DNA of 36,252 nt from Clostridiales bacterium (GTDB taxonomy: Bacteria > Bacillota > Clostridia > Oscillospirales > Oscillospiraceae). The position numbers and the translations under genes are program-made. The notes below the pieces were generated by a model that was given only the letters and a program-made list of their open reading frames with translations, had not been told where the DNA came from and ran no database searches. Below, in pieces: positions 15,641 to 22,458 of this stretch; position 1 is the first letter of the stretch, and the number at the start of each line of letters is the position of its first letter. The stretch covers positions 1-36,252 of the forward strand of contig SFHI01000016.1 of assembly GCA_004555705.1 (NCBI GenBank). Reading direction: 5' to 3'.

Positions 15641-15731
15641 GACGATCCCTCCTGATGGACAGTATGCAGGTCGGATGGAGAAAAATGTATGGTGAAATTA
15701 CACAAAAAGTTGTGAGGATTACAAAATGTAT

Positions 15732-15760
15732 TTGACACATCCACTCCCGGATGATATATT
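15732..15760 (+). promoter_or_regulatory. Sigma-A promoter of the abrB-like gene
   Basis: TTGACA (15732-15737) and TATATT (15755-15760) with exact 17-base spacing. It gives a leader of about 60 bases. Confidence 0.8.
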
Positions 15761-15828
15761 CATAAAATAAATAAGCCGTTATGTGTTTCGGCGCGGCGGC
15801 TTAGTATACAGGAAGGGAGCTGGCTGCA

Positions 15829-16068
15829 ATGAAGTCTACAGGGATCATTCGAAAGGTGGACGAGCTGGGGAGAATTGTCCTTCCCATTGAAATGCGCAGG
15901 ACGCTTGACATCGCAGAAAGGGACGAACTGGAAATATTTGTGGAAAACGACCGGATCGTCCTGCAGAAGTATGAGCCATCCTGCGTGTTCTGTACTTCCT
16001 CCCGGGGTCTGGTCGCCTTCCATGGGAAAAACATCTGCAAGGATTGTCTTGAGAAACTGAAAGAATAA
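15829..16068 (+). CDS. AbrB/SpoVT-type transition-state regulator with a CxxC-CxxC tail
   Basis: A 79-residue DNA-binding protein. Residues 1-47 are a swapped-hairpin AbrB domain (MKSTGIIRKVDELGRIVLPI, then EMRRTLDIAERDELEIFVE). AbrB proteins are dimeric or tetrameric repressors of post-exponential genes. The C-terminal third differs from B. subtilis AbrB: Cys52, Cys55, Cys70 and Cys73 could bind zinc. Its position next to spmA/spmB fits a sporulation or growth-phase role, but targets are unknown. GGAAGGGAG precedes the ATG. Confidence 0.9.
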   Translation: MKSTGIIRKVDELGRIVLPIEMRRTLDIAERDELEIFVENDRIVLQKYEPSCVFCTSSRGLVAFHGKNICKDCLEKLKE

Positions 16069-16074
16069 AAAGTG

Positions 16075-16102
16075 TCCCCGAATGACCCAGGTCATTCGGG
16101 GA
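16075..16102. terminator. Shared bidirectional terminator of abrB-like gene and rsmI
   Basis: A perfect 12-bp stem (16075-16086 with 16091-16102) with loop CCAG. On the minus strand it is followed by ACACTTTTTATT, a good T-tail for rsmI. On the plus strand the T-tail is weak (TGTTTAAT). The hairpin includes the last codons and stop of rsmI. Confidence 0.8.
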
Positions 16103-16928
16103 TGTTTAATGCCAGCTCATATACGGTATTCTTGGGGAGCTTCAGCTCCTGGGCGGTTTGCTTGACCGCGTCCTTCCTGCTCATGCCGGCGTCCAGCAGC
16201 TCCCGGAGACGTGCTTCGGCATCCGCCGGCTCTGTCTCCGGTTTTTCCGGGGCGGGGGCTCCGGCTACCACCAGGACAAATTCTCCCTTGGGGGGCTGAG
16301 CGGTATACTGTTCCAGCGCCTGGGCCAGGGTGCTACGGATGACCTCCTCGTGGAGCTTGGTCAGCTCCCGGCAGAGGCTGACGCTCCGGTCCGGTCCGAA
16401 GGTCTGAACCATGTCCGCCAGGGTGGCGGTGAGCTTGTGGGGCGCCTCGTAGAACACCATGGTGCGCCGTTCCTCTTTCAGGCTCTCCAGATGCTCCCGG
16501 CGGCTTTTTTTCGCGGTGGAGAGAAAGCCCTCAAAGCAGAACCGCCCCGTGGACTGTCCGGAGATGCTCAGAGCGGTAATCACCGCACAGGGACCGGGAA
16601 TGGCGCAGACCGTGATACCCGCAGCGGCGCACTGCTTTACCAGGTCCTCCCCGGGGTCGGAGATGGCGGGGCTTCCGGCGTCGGACACCAGCGCACAGGT
16701 TTCCCCGGACAGAATCCGCTCCACGATCTGCTCCCCTTTAAAAGTCTTGTTATGCTCGTAGTAGCTGACGAGGCTTTTTTTGATGCCCAGGTGATTCAAT
16801 AGCTTCAGGGTTACCCGGGTATCCTCCGCCGCGATAAAGTCCGCTTGTTCCAGGGTTTCCCGGCAGCGCTGGGAGATATCCCCCAGATTGCCGATGGGTG
16901 TGGGAACGAGATACAGCATTCCGGCCAT
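16092..16928 (-). CDS. rsmI: 16S rRNA (cytidine(1402)-2'-O)-methyltransferase
   Basis: A 278-residue tetrapyrrole-methylase-fold enzyme of usual RsmI length. Motifs are YLVPTPIGNLGDIS at the N terminus, IAAEDTRVTLKLLNHLGI, ALVSDAGSPAISDPG, IPGPCAVITALSISG and FYEAPHKL. RsmI uses SAM to 2'-O-methylate C1402 in the ribosomal P-site region. It follows the TrmN6-like gene with a single base between stop and ATG, using a GGAGG inside the upstream gene's end. Pairing of a TrmN6-like gene with rsmI is common in Firmicutes. Confidence 0.95.
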   Translation of the reverse strand: MAGMLYLVPTPIGNLGDISQRCRETLEQADFIAAEDTRVTLKLLNHLGIKKSLVSYYEHNKTFKGEQIVERILSGETCALVSDAGSPAISDPGEDLVKQCAAAGITVCAIPGPCAVITALSISGQSTGRFCFEGFLSTAKKSRREHLESLKEERRTMVFYEAPHKLTATLADMVQTFGPDRSVSLCRELTKLHEEVIRSTLAQALEQYTAQPPKGEFVLVVAGAPAPEKPETEPADAEARLRELLDAGMSRKDAVKQTAQELKLPKNTVYELALNIPE

Positions 16929-16929
16929 G

Positions 16930-17628
16930 TCATGCCTCCTGAAGATGATAGATTTGACGGTAGTAGGGGGAGGGACTGCCGTCAGCCCGGTAAAGACAGG
17001 CCTCCTCCCATTGAAGCCCCGGTTTCCCGCCCTTGCGCAGCTGCAGCAGGATCAGGGATACGTCCGCTCCCTCCCGGTGGCGCAGCAGGCGGAGGCGCTT
17101 GGCTTCCAGACCCTCCCGGGCAGCCAGGGAAATGACCCGGGCCAGACCCTCGGGACGGTACACCATATAGAAATCCCCGCCGAATTTCAGTGCCCAGGCG
17201 GCTCCGGCCAACCAGTCCTCCAGGGGACAGAGCTCCTCCCGGCGGGCCTGGGGGAAGGCCTTGCTTTTGGGTCCGCCGGAAAAATAGGGCGGATTGGAAA
17301 TTGCTGCGGAAAAGCTCCCGGGAGAAATGAGCTGGGGTATCTGCCGGATGTCCGCGCATATACTTTGCAGACGGCTGCCCAAAGCGTTGCGGCGGATATT
17401 CTCCAGCGCGGCGGCATGGGCGCGGGGGTCCCACTCCAGCCCCGTGACGCTGCACGTCCTGTTTCCCGCGCACAGCAGCAGCCCCAGCGTGCCCGCCCCA
17501 GAGCCCAGGTCCAGCACCCGGGAATTGCCGGACAGCCGGACAAAATCGGCCAGCGCCATGGAATCCGTACCGAGAGGGAACACCCCCTCCGGGATTTCCA
17601 GGGTCAGGCCGTCAGGCAGATATTCCAT
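16930..17628 (-). CDS. TrmN6-like tRNA (adenine-N6)-methyltransferase
   Basis: A 232-residue Rossmann-fold SAM methyltransferase. It shows motif I VLDLGSGAGTLGLLL, an acidic residue in GLEWDPRA, and the N6-adenine motif NPPYF (in AISNPPYFSGG). This is the YfiC/TrmN6 type that modifies A37 of tRNA1(Val) in E. coli; the exact target here is inferred. The ATG at 17628 has AGGAG 8 bases upstream; the one at 17634 would be too close. It is transcribed with rsmI and lies downstream of the ferredoxin terminator. Confidence 0.85.
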   Translation of the reverse strand: MEYLPDGLTLEIPEGVFPLGTDSMALADFVRLSGNSRVLDLGSGAGTLGLLLCAGNRTCSVTGLEWDPRAHAAALENIRRNALGSRLQSICADIRQIPQLISPGSFSAAISNPPYFSGGPKSKAFPQARREELCPLEDWLAGAAWALKFGGDFYMVYRPEGLARVISLAAREGLEAKRLRLLRHREGADVSLILLQLRKGGKPGLQWEEACLYRADGSPSPYYRQIYHLQEA

Positions 17629-17656
17629 AGGCATTTCTCCTGATTTCCGAAACAAA

Positions 17657-17694
17657 ATCGGCCTGCGCAGTGGCGATCCAATGCGCAGGCCGAT
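17657..17694 (-). terminator. Terminator of the ferredoxin gene
   Basis: A 13-bp perfect stem (17657-17669 with 17682-17694), 12-base loop, then TTTTGTTTC on the minus strand. It lies between the ferredoxin stop and the methyltransferase start. Confidence 0.8.
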
Positions 17695-17710
17695 GGCGAT
17701 TGAAGCGGAA

Positions 17711-17881
17711 TCAACCTTCCTCGATAGCTTCGCTGGGGCACTGGTCGGCGCAGGAGCCGCAGCTGACACAGACATCGGGATCGATGACGTACTTGTCCTC
17801 GCCCTCGGAAATCGCCTCAACGGGGCACTGGTCGGCACAGGAACCGCACTTCACGCAAGCGTCAGTGATTTTGAAAGCCAT
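17711..17881 (-). CDS. 2[4Fe-4S] ferredoxin (clostridial type)
   Basis: A 56-residue protein translated directly from the minus strand. It has two CxxCxxCxxxCP motifs (Cys9, 12, 15, 19 and Cys38, 41, 44, 48), each in the context CGSCADQCP. This is the classic small clostridial electron carrier, the low-potential partner of pyruvate:ferredoxin oxidoreductase and hydrogenase. The two halves are nearly identical, the known internal duplication of the family. AGGAGGG precedes the ATG. It is divergent from clpC with about 150 bases between them, in which no clear promoter was found. Confidence 0.95.
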   Translation of the reverse strand: MAFKITDACVKCGSCADQCPVEAISEGEDKYVIDPDVCVSCGSCADQCPSEAIEEG

Positions 17882-18033
17882 GGTATTCCCTCCTATGTTG
17901 TGAATATACGCGTTATGGATAACGGCAAGTCTATTCTAACATGGATTCGGGAAAATGCAATTCCTTTTTTGAAAAAGTGCCGTATATTTTTTTCCCTGGC
18001 TGGCCAGAATTTTTCGGAAAAGGGAGGGATTCT

Positions 18034-20358
18034 GTGCGCTACCATATGCTGACGGTGGATTTGATCCGGCGGTCCGGGGAAAAGGCCAGGAGCTTCGGCC
18101 ACAGCTATGTGGGTTCCGCCCATCTGCTGCTGGGCCTGGCAGTGCTTCCCGACGGGGCGGGACTGCTGCTGCGGTCCCTGGGGCTGGACCCGGGACTGAC
18201 GGAGGCCATGACCCAGCTGCTTTACGGCACAGGAACCCCCGGACTGCCCCTTCCCCAGGGGCTGACCCGGGAGGCCAGGGGAATCCTCAGGGGGGCCGCC
18301 CGGGAGGCCAAATGCCAGGGCAGGCGGGAGATTCGTCCGCTCCATGTGCTGCTGGCCATGGCCCGGCGGGAGCAATCCGCGGCGGCGGAGCTGCTGCGGC
18401 TGAACGGTATCAGCGCCCAGACGCTGTTTACCCATACGGTGGAATTTATGCGGTGGGAGGAGCTTGCTCCCGCCAGGGGAAAGAAGGAGGCGGTCAGTAC
18501 GAAGCTGTTGGAGCAATTCAGTGAGGACCTGGTGCAGAAAGCGTCTGCCATGGACCCCGTCATCGGAAGAGATCGGGAGATCGATATGGTGATCGGGATC
18601 CTGTGCCGAAGAAGCAAGAATAACCCGGCTCTGGTGGGAGAACCCGGTGTGGGTAAGACAGCCATCGCGGAGGGTCTGGCCCAGCGGATGGCGGTGGGAA
18701 ACGTGCCGCCTCAGCTCAAGGACAAACGGCTCATCAGCCTGAATATGGCAAACCTGGTGGCGGGCACCAAGTACAGGGGGGAGTTTGAGGAACGGCTCCG
18801 GGACCTGCTGGGGGAAATCCGCCGAAGCTCGGACGTAATTCTTTTTGTGGATGAGATGCACACCATTGTAGGCGCCGGAGCGGCGGAGGGAGCCATTGAC
18901 GCGGCCAACATCTTCAAGCCCGCCCTGGGCAGGGGGGAGCTGCAGATGCTGGGGGCCACCACCCGGGAGGAATACCGGAAATATATCGAAAAGGACGCTG
19001 CTCTGGAACGGCGGTTCCGGCCTGTGATCGTGGAGGAACCGGGGGAGGATACGGCTCTGGAAATTCTGCGGGCACTGCGGCCCGGGCTGGAGCGGCACCA
19101 TCAGCTGAGAATCAGCGAGGAGGCGATGCGGGAGGCGGTGCGCCTCTCGGTGCGGTATCTGCCGGAGCAGTTTCTCCCGGATAAGGCCATCGATCTGCTG
19201 GACGAGGGGGCAGCCCGGGCCAAAATGGACCAGATGCGCTGCGGCAGGGGCAGCGCTGCCCGGAAGGAGTTGGAAAAGGAGCTCCATGAAGCCGTTCGGG
19301 AGCGGAAATACGAAAAGGCGGCTGAGCTGCGGGACAGAATGCAGCAGCTGACAGTGAAACCGGCGGATGGGAAGCGGGCTCAGACAGTGACGGCGGCGGA
19401 TATTGCCTGGGTGGTTTCCGCGAGGACCGGAATTCCTCTGGGCAGGCTCACTACCTCGGAGCGGGAGCGGCTTTTGGACCTGGAACGGGTTCTTTCAGCC
19501 AGGGTCATGGGCCAGGACGAGGCGGTGAGAACCGTCGCGGAGGCGGTTCGCCGGGGGTATTCCGGAATCCGGGACGAACGCAGGCCCATTGCCAGCCTCC
19601 TGTTTACGGGCCCCACCGGAGTGGGAAAGACGGAGCTCTGCCGGGTGCTGGCGGAGGAGGTTTTTGGCAGCCAGAACGCCATGATAAGGCTCGACATGAC
19701 GGAGTATATGGAAAAGCAGTCGGTTTCCCGGCTGATTGGAGCGCCTCCGGGATATGTGGGCTACGAAGAGGGCGGAAAGCTGACGGAGGCGGTCCGCCGG
19801 AGGCCCTACTGCCTGGTGCTGATGGATGAACTGGAAAAGGCCCACCCGGATGTGCTGGGGATTCTGCTCCAGATTATGGAGGAGGGCGTCCTGACGGATT
19901 CCACGGGCCGCAGGGTCAGCTTCAAGAATACCATCGTGGTGCTGACCTGCAACGTGGGCGCCCAGATACGGGGAGAGGGTCTGGGCTTCTGCGCCCAGGG
20001 AAAGGATTCGGAGATGGGCAAGGCCCTGCAGGAATCCTTTACGCCGGAATTCCTGGGCCGTCTGGACGCGGTGGTGCGTTTTTCGGGGCTGAAGGCCGAA
20101 GCCATGGAGGCCATCGCGGGGAAATACCTGGACCAGCTCCGACAGCGCACCCAGGCCATGGGTATCCAGCTGCAGCTTCCGCAGGAGCTGAGCAAACGGC
20201 TCTGCGCCGGGTGCAGGGACCGGGACGGTGCCAGACAGCTCAGGCGCCTGGTGCAGACCCAGGTGGAGGGGCCGCTGGCCAGCTTCCTGCTGCGCTGCGG
20301 GCGCAAACCCACCCGGGTTCGGGGGAAAATGGAGGAGGACCGGGTCGTGTTTTACTAG
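18034..20358 (+). CDS. clpC: ATP-dependent Clp protease ATP-binding subunit, ClpC type
   Basis: A 774-residue Hsp100 unfoldase. It comprises an N domain with two Clp repeats (~1-140) and AAA1 with Walker A GEPGVGKT and Walker B ILFVDEMH. A short middle domain holds a UVR-like segment (RKYEKAAELRDRMQQ). AAA2 has GPTGVGKT and LVLMDELEKAHP. A GLGF loop in AAA2 (before FCAQGKDSEMG) matches the ClpP-docking position, so it probably feeds ClpP. The middle domain looks about 25 residues shorter than in B. subtilis ClpC. The GTG at 18034 is chosen because GGGAGGG lies 5 bases upstream; ATG 18046 is the alternative. ctsR, mcsA and mcsB are absent. It lies just upstream of mraZ. Confidence 0.9.
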   Translation: MRYHMLTVDLIRRSGEKARSFGHSYVGSAHLLLGLAVLPDGAGLLLRSLGLDPGLTEAMTQLLYGTGTPGLPLPQGLTREARGILRGAAREAKCQGRREIRPLHVLLAMARREQSAAAELLRLNGISAQTLFTHTVEFMRWEELAPARGKKEAVSTKLLEQFSEDLVQKASAMDPVIGRDREIDMVIGILCRRSKNNPALVGEPGVGKTAIAEGLAQRMAVGNVPPQLKDKRLISLNMANLVAGTKYRGEFEERLRDLLGEIRRSSDVILFVDEMHTIVGAGAAEGAIDAANIFKPALGRGELQMLGATTREEYRKYIEKDAALERRFRPVIVEEPGEDTALEILRALRPGLERHHQLRISEEAMREAVRLSVRYLPEQFLPDKAIDLLDEGAARAKMDQMRCGRGSAARKELEKELHEAVRERKYEKAAELRDRMQQLTVKPADGKRAQTVTAADIAWVVSARTGIPLGRLTTSERERLLDLERVLSARVMGQDEAVRTVAEAVRRGYSGIRDERRPIASLLFTGPTGVGKTELCRVLAEEVFGSQNAMIRLDMTEYMEKQSVSRLIGAPPGYVGYEEGGKLTEAVRRRPYCLVLMDELEKAHPDVLGILLQIMEEGVLTDSTGRRVSFKNTIVVLTCNVGAQIRGEGLGFCAQGKDSEMGKALQESFTPEFLGRLDAVVRFSGLKAEAMEAIAGKYLDQLRQRTQAMGIQLQLPQELSKRLCAGCRDRDGARQLRRLVQTQVEGPLASFLLRCGRKPTRVRGKMEEDRVVFY

Positions 20359-20428
20359 AACGGATGTTCTAAAAATAGGGAAAACAGGCCAAATCCCCGT
20401 GGGATTGGGAAAATAACAGAGAAAAAGA

Positions 20429-20457
20429 TTGATTTTTTCCGTAGGAAGTAGTATACT
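20429..20457 (+). promoter_or_regulatory. Sigma-A promoter of mraZ/dcw cluster
   Basis: TTGATT (20429-20434) and TATACT (20452-20457) with 17-base spacing. The predicted start is near 20464, at the edge of the MraZ-box repeats. Confidence 0.8.
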
Positions 20458-20466
20458 GTTGGCAAA

Positions 20467-20501
20467 TGGAGTAAAAGGGTAGTAAAGTGGAGCAAAAGGG
20501 A
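20467..20501 (+). promoter_or_regulatory. MraZ-box direct repeats
   Basis: TGGAG at 20467-20471 and 20488-20492, and AAAAGGG at 20473-20479 and 20494-20500, are direct repeats spaced by 21 bases, two helix turns. MraZ proteins bind clustered G-rich direct repeats of this kind in front of their own gene. The site lies between the promoter and the mraZ ribosome site, so repression by MraZ is likely. Confidence 0.65.
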
Positions 20502-20515
20502 AAGAGGTGAGGCCC

Positions 20516-20944
20516 ATGATCGGAAAATACAGCGCCAAGCTGGACGAAAAGAACCGTCTGTTCGTCCCTTCCAAGCTCCGGGGGGAGCTGGGGGAGGTAT
20601 TCTATGTGACCCTGGGCGTGAACTGCGGCCACCGGTGCCTCACCGTCTACACCGCTGCCGAGTGGCAGAAGCTCAGCGACAATTACAACGCCCTGAGCAT
20701 TTCCCAGCGGGCCGGGGCCACCAGCCTGATTTTCATGAACGCCGCCGAATGCAGTCCTGACAAGCAGTTCCGCTTCGCGCTGACCCCCTTCCTGCTGAAC
20801 TATGCCGGAATCGACCGGGAGGTCATGATCGTGGGCCGGGCGGGTCAGGCGGAAATCTGGGATGCCGAAGAATTTGAGCGGTTCGAGGCGGAGAATCTGA
20901 CGCCCGAAAAGCTGCTGGCATCTCTGGAGGCGATTGGACTGTGA
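20516..20944 (+). CDS. mraZ: Transcriptional regulator MraZ
   Basis: A 142-residue protein made of two MraZ/AbrB-like repeats (GKYSAKLDEKNRLFVPSKLR at the N terminus and a second around CSPDKQFRFALTPFL), the normal length. MraZ forms a ring and regulates the dcw promoter. The ATG at 20516 follows AGAGGTGAGG; a GTG at 20507 lies inside that ribosome site. Its stop overlaps the rsmH GTG start (GTGA). In E. coli it antagonises RsmH, its neighbour here too. Confidence 0.95.
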   Translation: MIGKYSAKLDEKNRLFVPSKLRGELGEVFYVTLGVNCGHRCLTVYTAAEWQKLSDNYNALSISQRAGATSLIFMNAAECSPDKQFRFALTPFLLNYAGIDREVMIVGRAGQAEIWDAEEFERFEAENLTPEKLLASLEAIGL

Positions 20945-21876
20945 GCGAGTTTCATCATGTTTCCGTGCTCCTGGAGGAGTGCATCCGGGGGCTGAATATC
21001 CGTCCGGAGGGAATCTATGTGGACGGAACCCTGGGCGGGGCAGGGCATTCCAGCCGGATTGCGGCCATGCTCACCAGCGGCACCCTCATCGGCATCGACC
21101 GGGATCCGGTGGCCCTGGAGGCGGCGGGGGAGCGGCTGAAGCCCTTCGGCGACAGGGTGAAGCTGGTGCATTCCAATTTTGCCCGGGTGGACGAAGTGCT
21201 GGACAGCCTGGGGATCCCTGCCGTGGATGGGATTCTGCTGGACCTGGGTGTGTCCTCTCCCCAGCTGGATGACGGGTCGCGGGGCTTCTCCTATATGGTG
21301 GATGCGCCGCTGGATATGCGGATGAACCATGACGACAGCCTCAGCGCCTACGCCGTGGTGAATACCTGGTCCTATGAGGAACTGAAAAAAATTCTCTATG
21401 AATACGGCGAGGAACGCTATGCCCCTCAGATCGCGGGAAATATCTGCCGCAGGAGGGAGCAGAAGCCCATCGAAACCACGCTGGAGCTGGTGGATGTGAT
21501 CCGGGCCGCCATGCCCCCCGCCGCGCTGCGGGAGAAGCAGCACCCGGCCAAGCGCAGCTTCCAGGCCATCCGGATTGCGGTCAACGACGAACTGAACGCC
21601 GTGTCCCGGGTCATGGAAAAGGCCATTCCCCGGCTTGCTCCCGGAGGGCGTTTGGCCGTGATCACCTTCCATTCCCTGGAGGACCGGATCGTGAAGAACG
21701 CCATGGCCGAGGCTGCCAAGGGCTGCACCTGCCCGCCCAGCTTCCCGGTCTGCGTCTGCGGACGCAAGCCCCAGGTCAGGCTGGTTACCCGCAAGCCCGT
21801 TGTCTCGGGAGACGAAGAACTGGAACGCAACCCGAGAGCCCGCAGTGCCAAGCTGCGCATCTGTGAAAAAATCTGA
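20941..21876 (+). CDS. rsmH: 16S rRNA (cytosine(1402)-N4)-methyltransferase
   Basis: A 311-residue MraW/RsmH protein: HHVSVLLEECIRGL, SAM motif VDGTLGGAGHSS, GILLDLGVSSPQLDDGSRGFSY, AKRSFQAIRIAVNDEL and VITFHSLEDRIVK. It methylates N4 of C1402 in 16S rRNA, the same base whose ribose is modified by RsmI (16092-16928). The GTG start overlaps the mraZ stop, with CTGGAGGCG upstream. Confidence 0.97.
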   Translation: MSEFHHVSVLLEECIRGLNIRPEGIYVDGTLGGAGHSSRIAAMLTSGTLIGIDRDPVALEAAGERLKPFGDRVKLVHSNFARVDEVLDSLGIPAVDGILLDLGVSSPQLDDGSRGFSYMVDAPLDMRMNHDDSLSAYAVVNTWSYEELKKILYEYGEERYAPQIAGNICRRREQKPIETTLELVDVIRAAMPPAALREKQHPAKRSFQAIRIAVNDELNAVSRVMEKAIPRLAPGGRLAVITFHSLEDRIVKNAMAEAAKGCTCPPSFPVCVCGRKPQVRLVTRKPVVSGDEELERNPRARSAKLRICEKI

Positions 21877-21894
21877 CGTGAGGAAGTGTATGCC

Positions 21895-22368
21895 ATGGTA
21901 CAGAAGCCGGAAATCCAATATGTAGGTCAGTTTTATGTCTATGGCAGTGAGGCCCGGGAGGCAGCTTCCAGGCAGCTTCCGCGAAAGTCGAAATATATCC
22001 TTCCTGAAATTCGTCCTCAGCAGGAGCGGCGCGTCTATGTGGACCCGGTGGCGCTGTGCGCCATGGTGGTGGCCGTGGTGATGCTGGCAGCCCTGGCTCT
22101 GGGGGCCATTCAGATCAGCGAAAGCTGGCATGAGTATGACGCCATGGAGCGGTATCTGGCGGAGCTGAAGAAGGAAAACTCCCGGCTGGAGAACGAGTAC
22201 CGGGAGGGCTTCGACCTGGAGGAAATCCGCAGCACTGCCCTGGCCATCGGCATGGTTCCCATGTCGGAGGTGAAGGTCATTCCTGTCCGGGTGACGGTTC
22301 CGGAGCCGGAGCAGGAAACGACGCCGTGGGATGAAATTGTCTGGTTTCTCAAAGGACTCTTTGCATAA
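21895..22368 (+). CDS. ftsL: FtsL/DivIC-like cell division protein
   Basis: A 157-residue bitopic protein in the ftsL position of the cluster. A ~55-residue polar N terminus is followed by one membrane span (about 57-80: CAMVVAVVMLAALALGAIQI). A coiled-coil-like stretch comes next (YLAELKKENSRLENEYREGFDLEEIRS, cut by a break) with a conserved IGMVP turn. FtsL with DivIC and FtsQ activates the FtsW-PBP synthase at the septum. Sequence identity in this family is low, so the call rests on architecture and position. The ATG at 21895 has GAGGA about 10 bases before; a GTG at 21886 is too close. Confidence 0.8.
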   Translation: MVQKPEIQYVGQFYVYGSEAREAASRQLPRKSKYILPEIRPQQERRVYVDPVALCAMVVAVVMLAALALGAIQISESWHEYDAMERYLAELKKENSRLENEYREGFDLEEIRSTALAIGMVPMSEVKVIPVRVTVPEPEQETTPWDEIVWFLKGLFA

Positions 22369-22458
22369 CCGGGGCATTCCCCCATACAGTATGGATAGCA
22401 GCTGCAATGGGCGGCGAGGGATTCCCTTGCTGCCCATTGATGCCCTATCGGAGGGAGA

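Noticed and set aside
15641..15731. Possible sigma-E promoter (CATACATT) for spmA-spmB
   Set aside because: No matching -35 element at the right distance could be found; left as a remark only.
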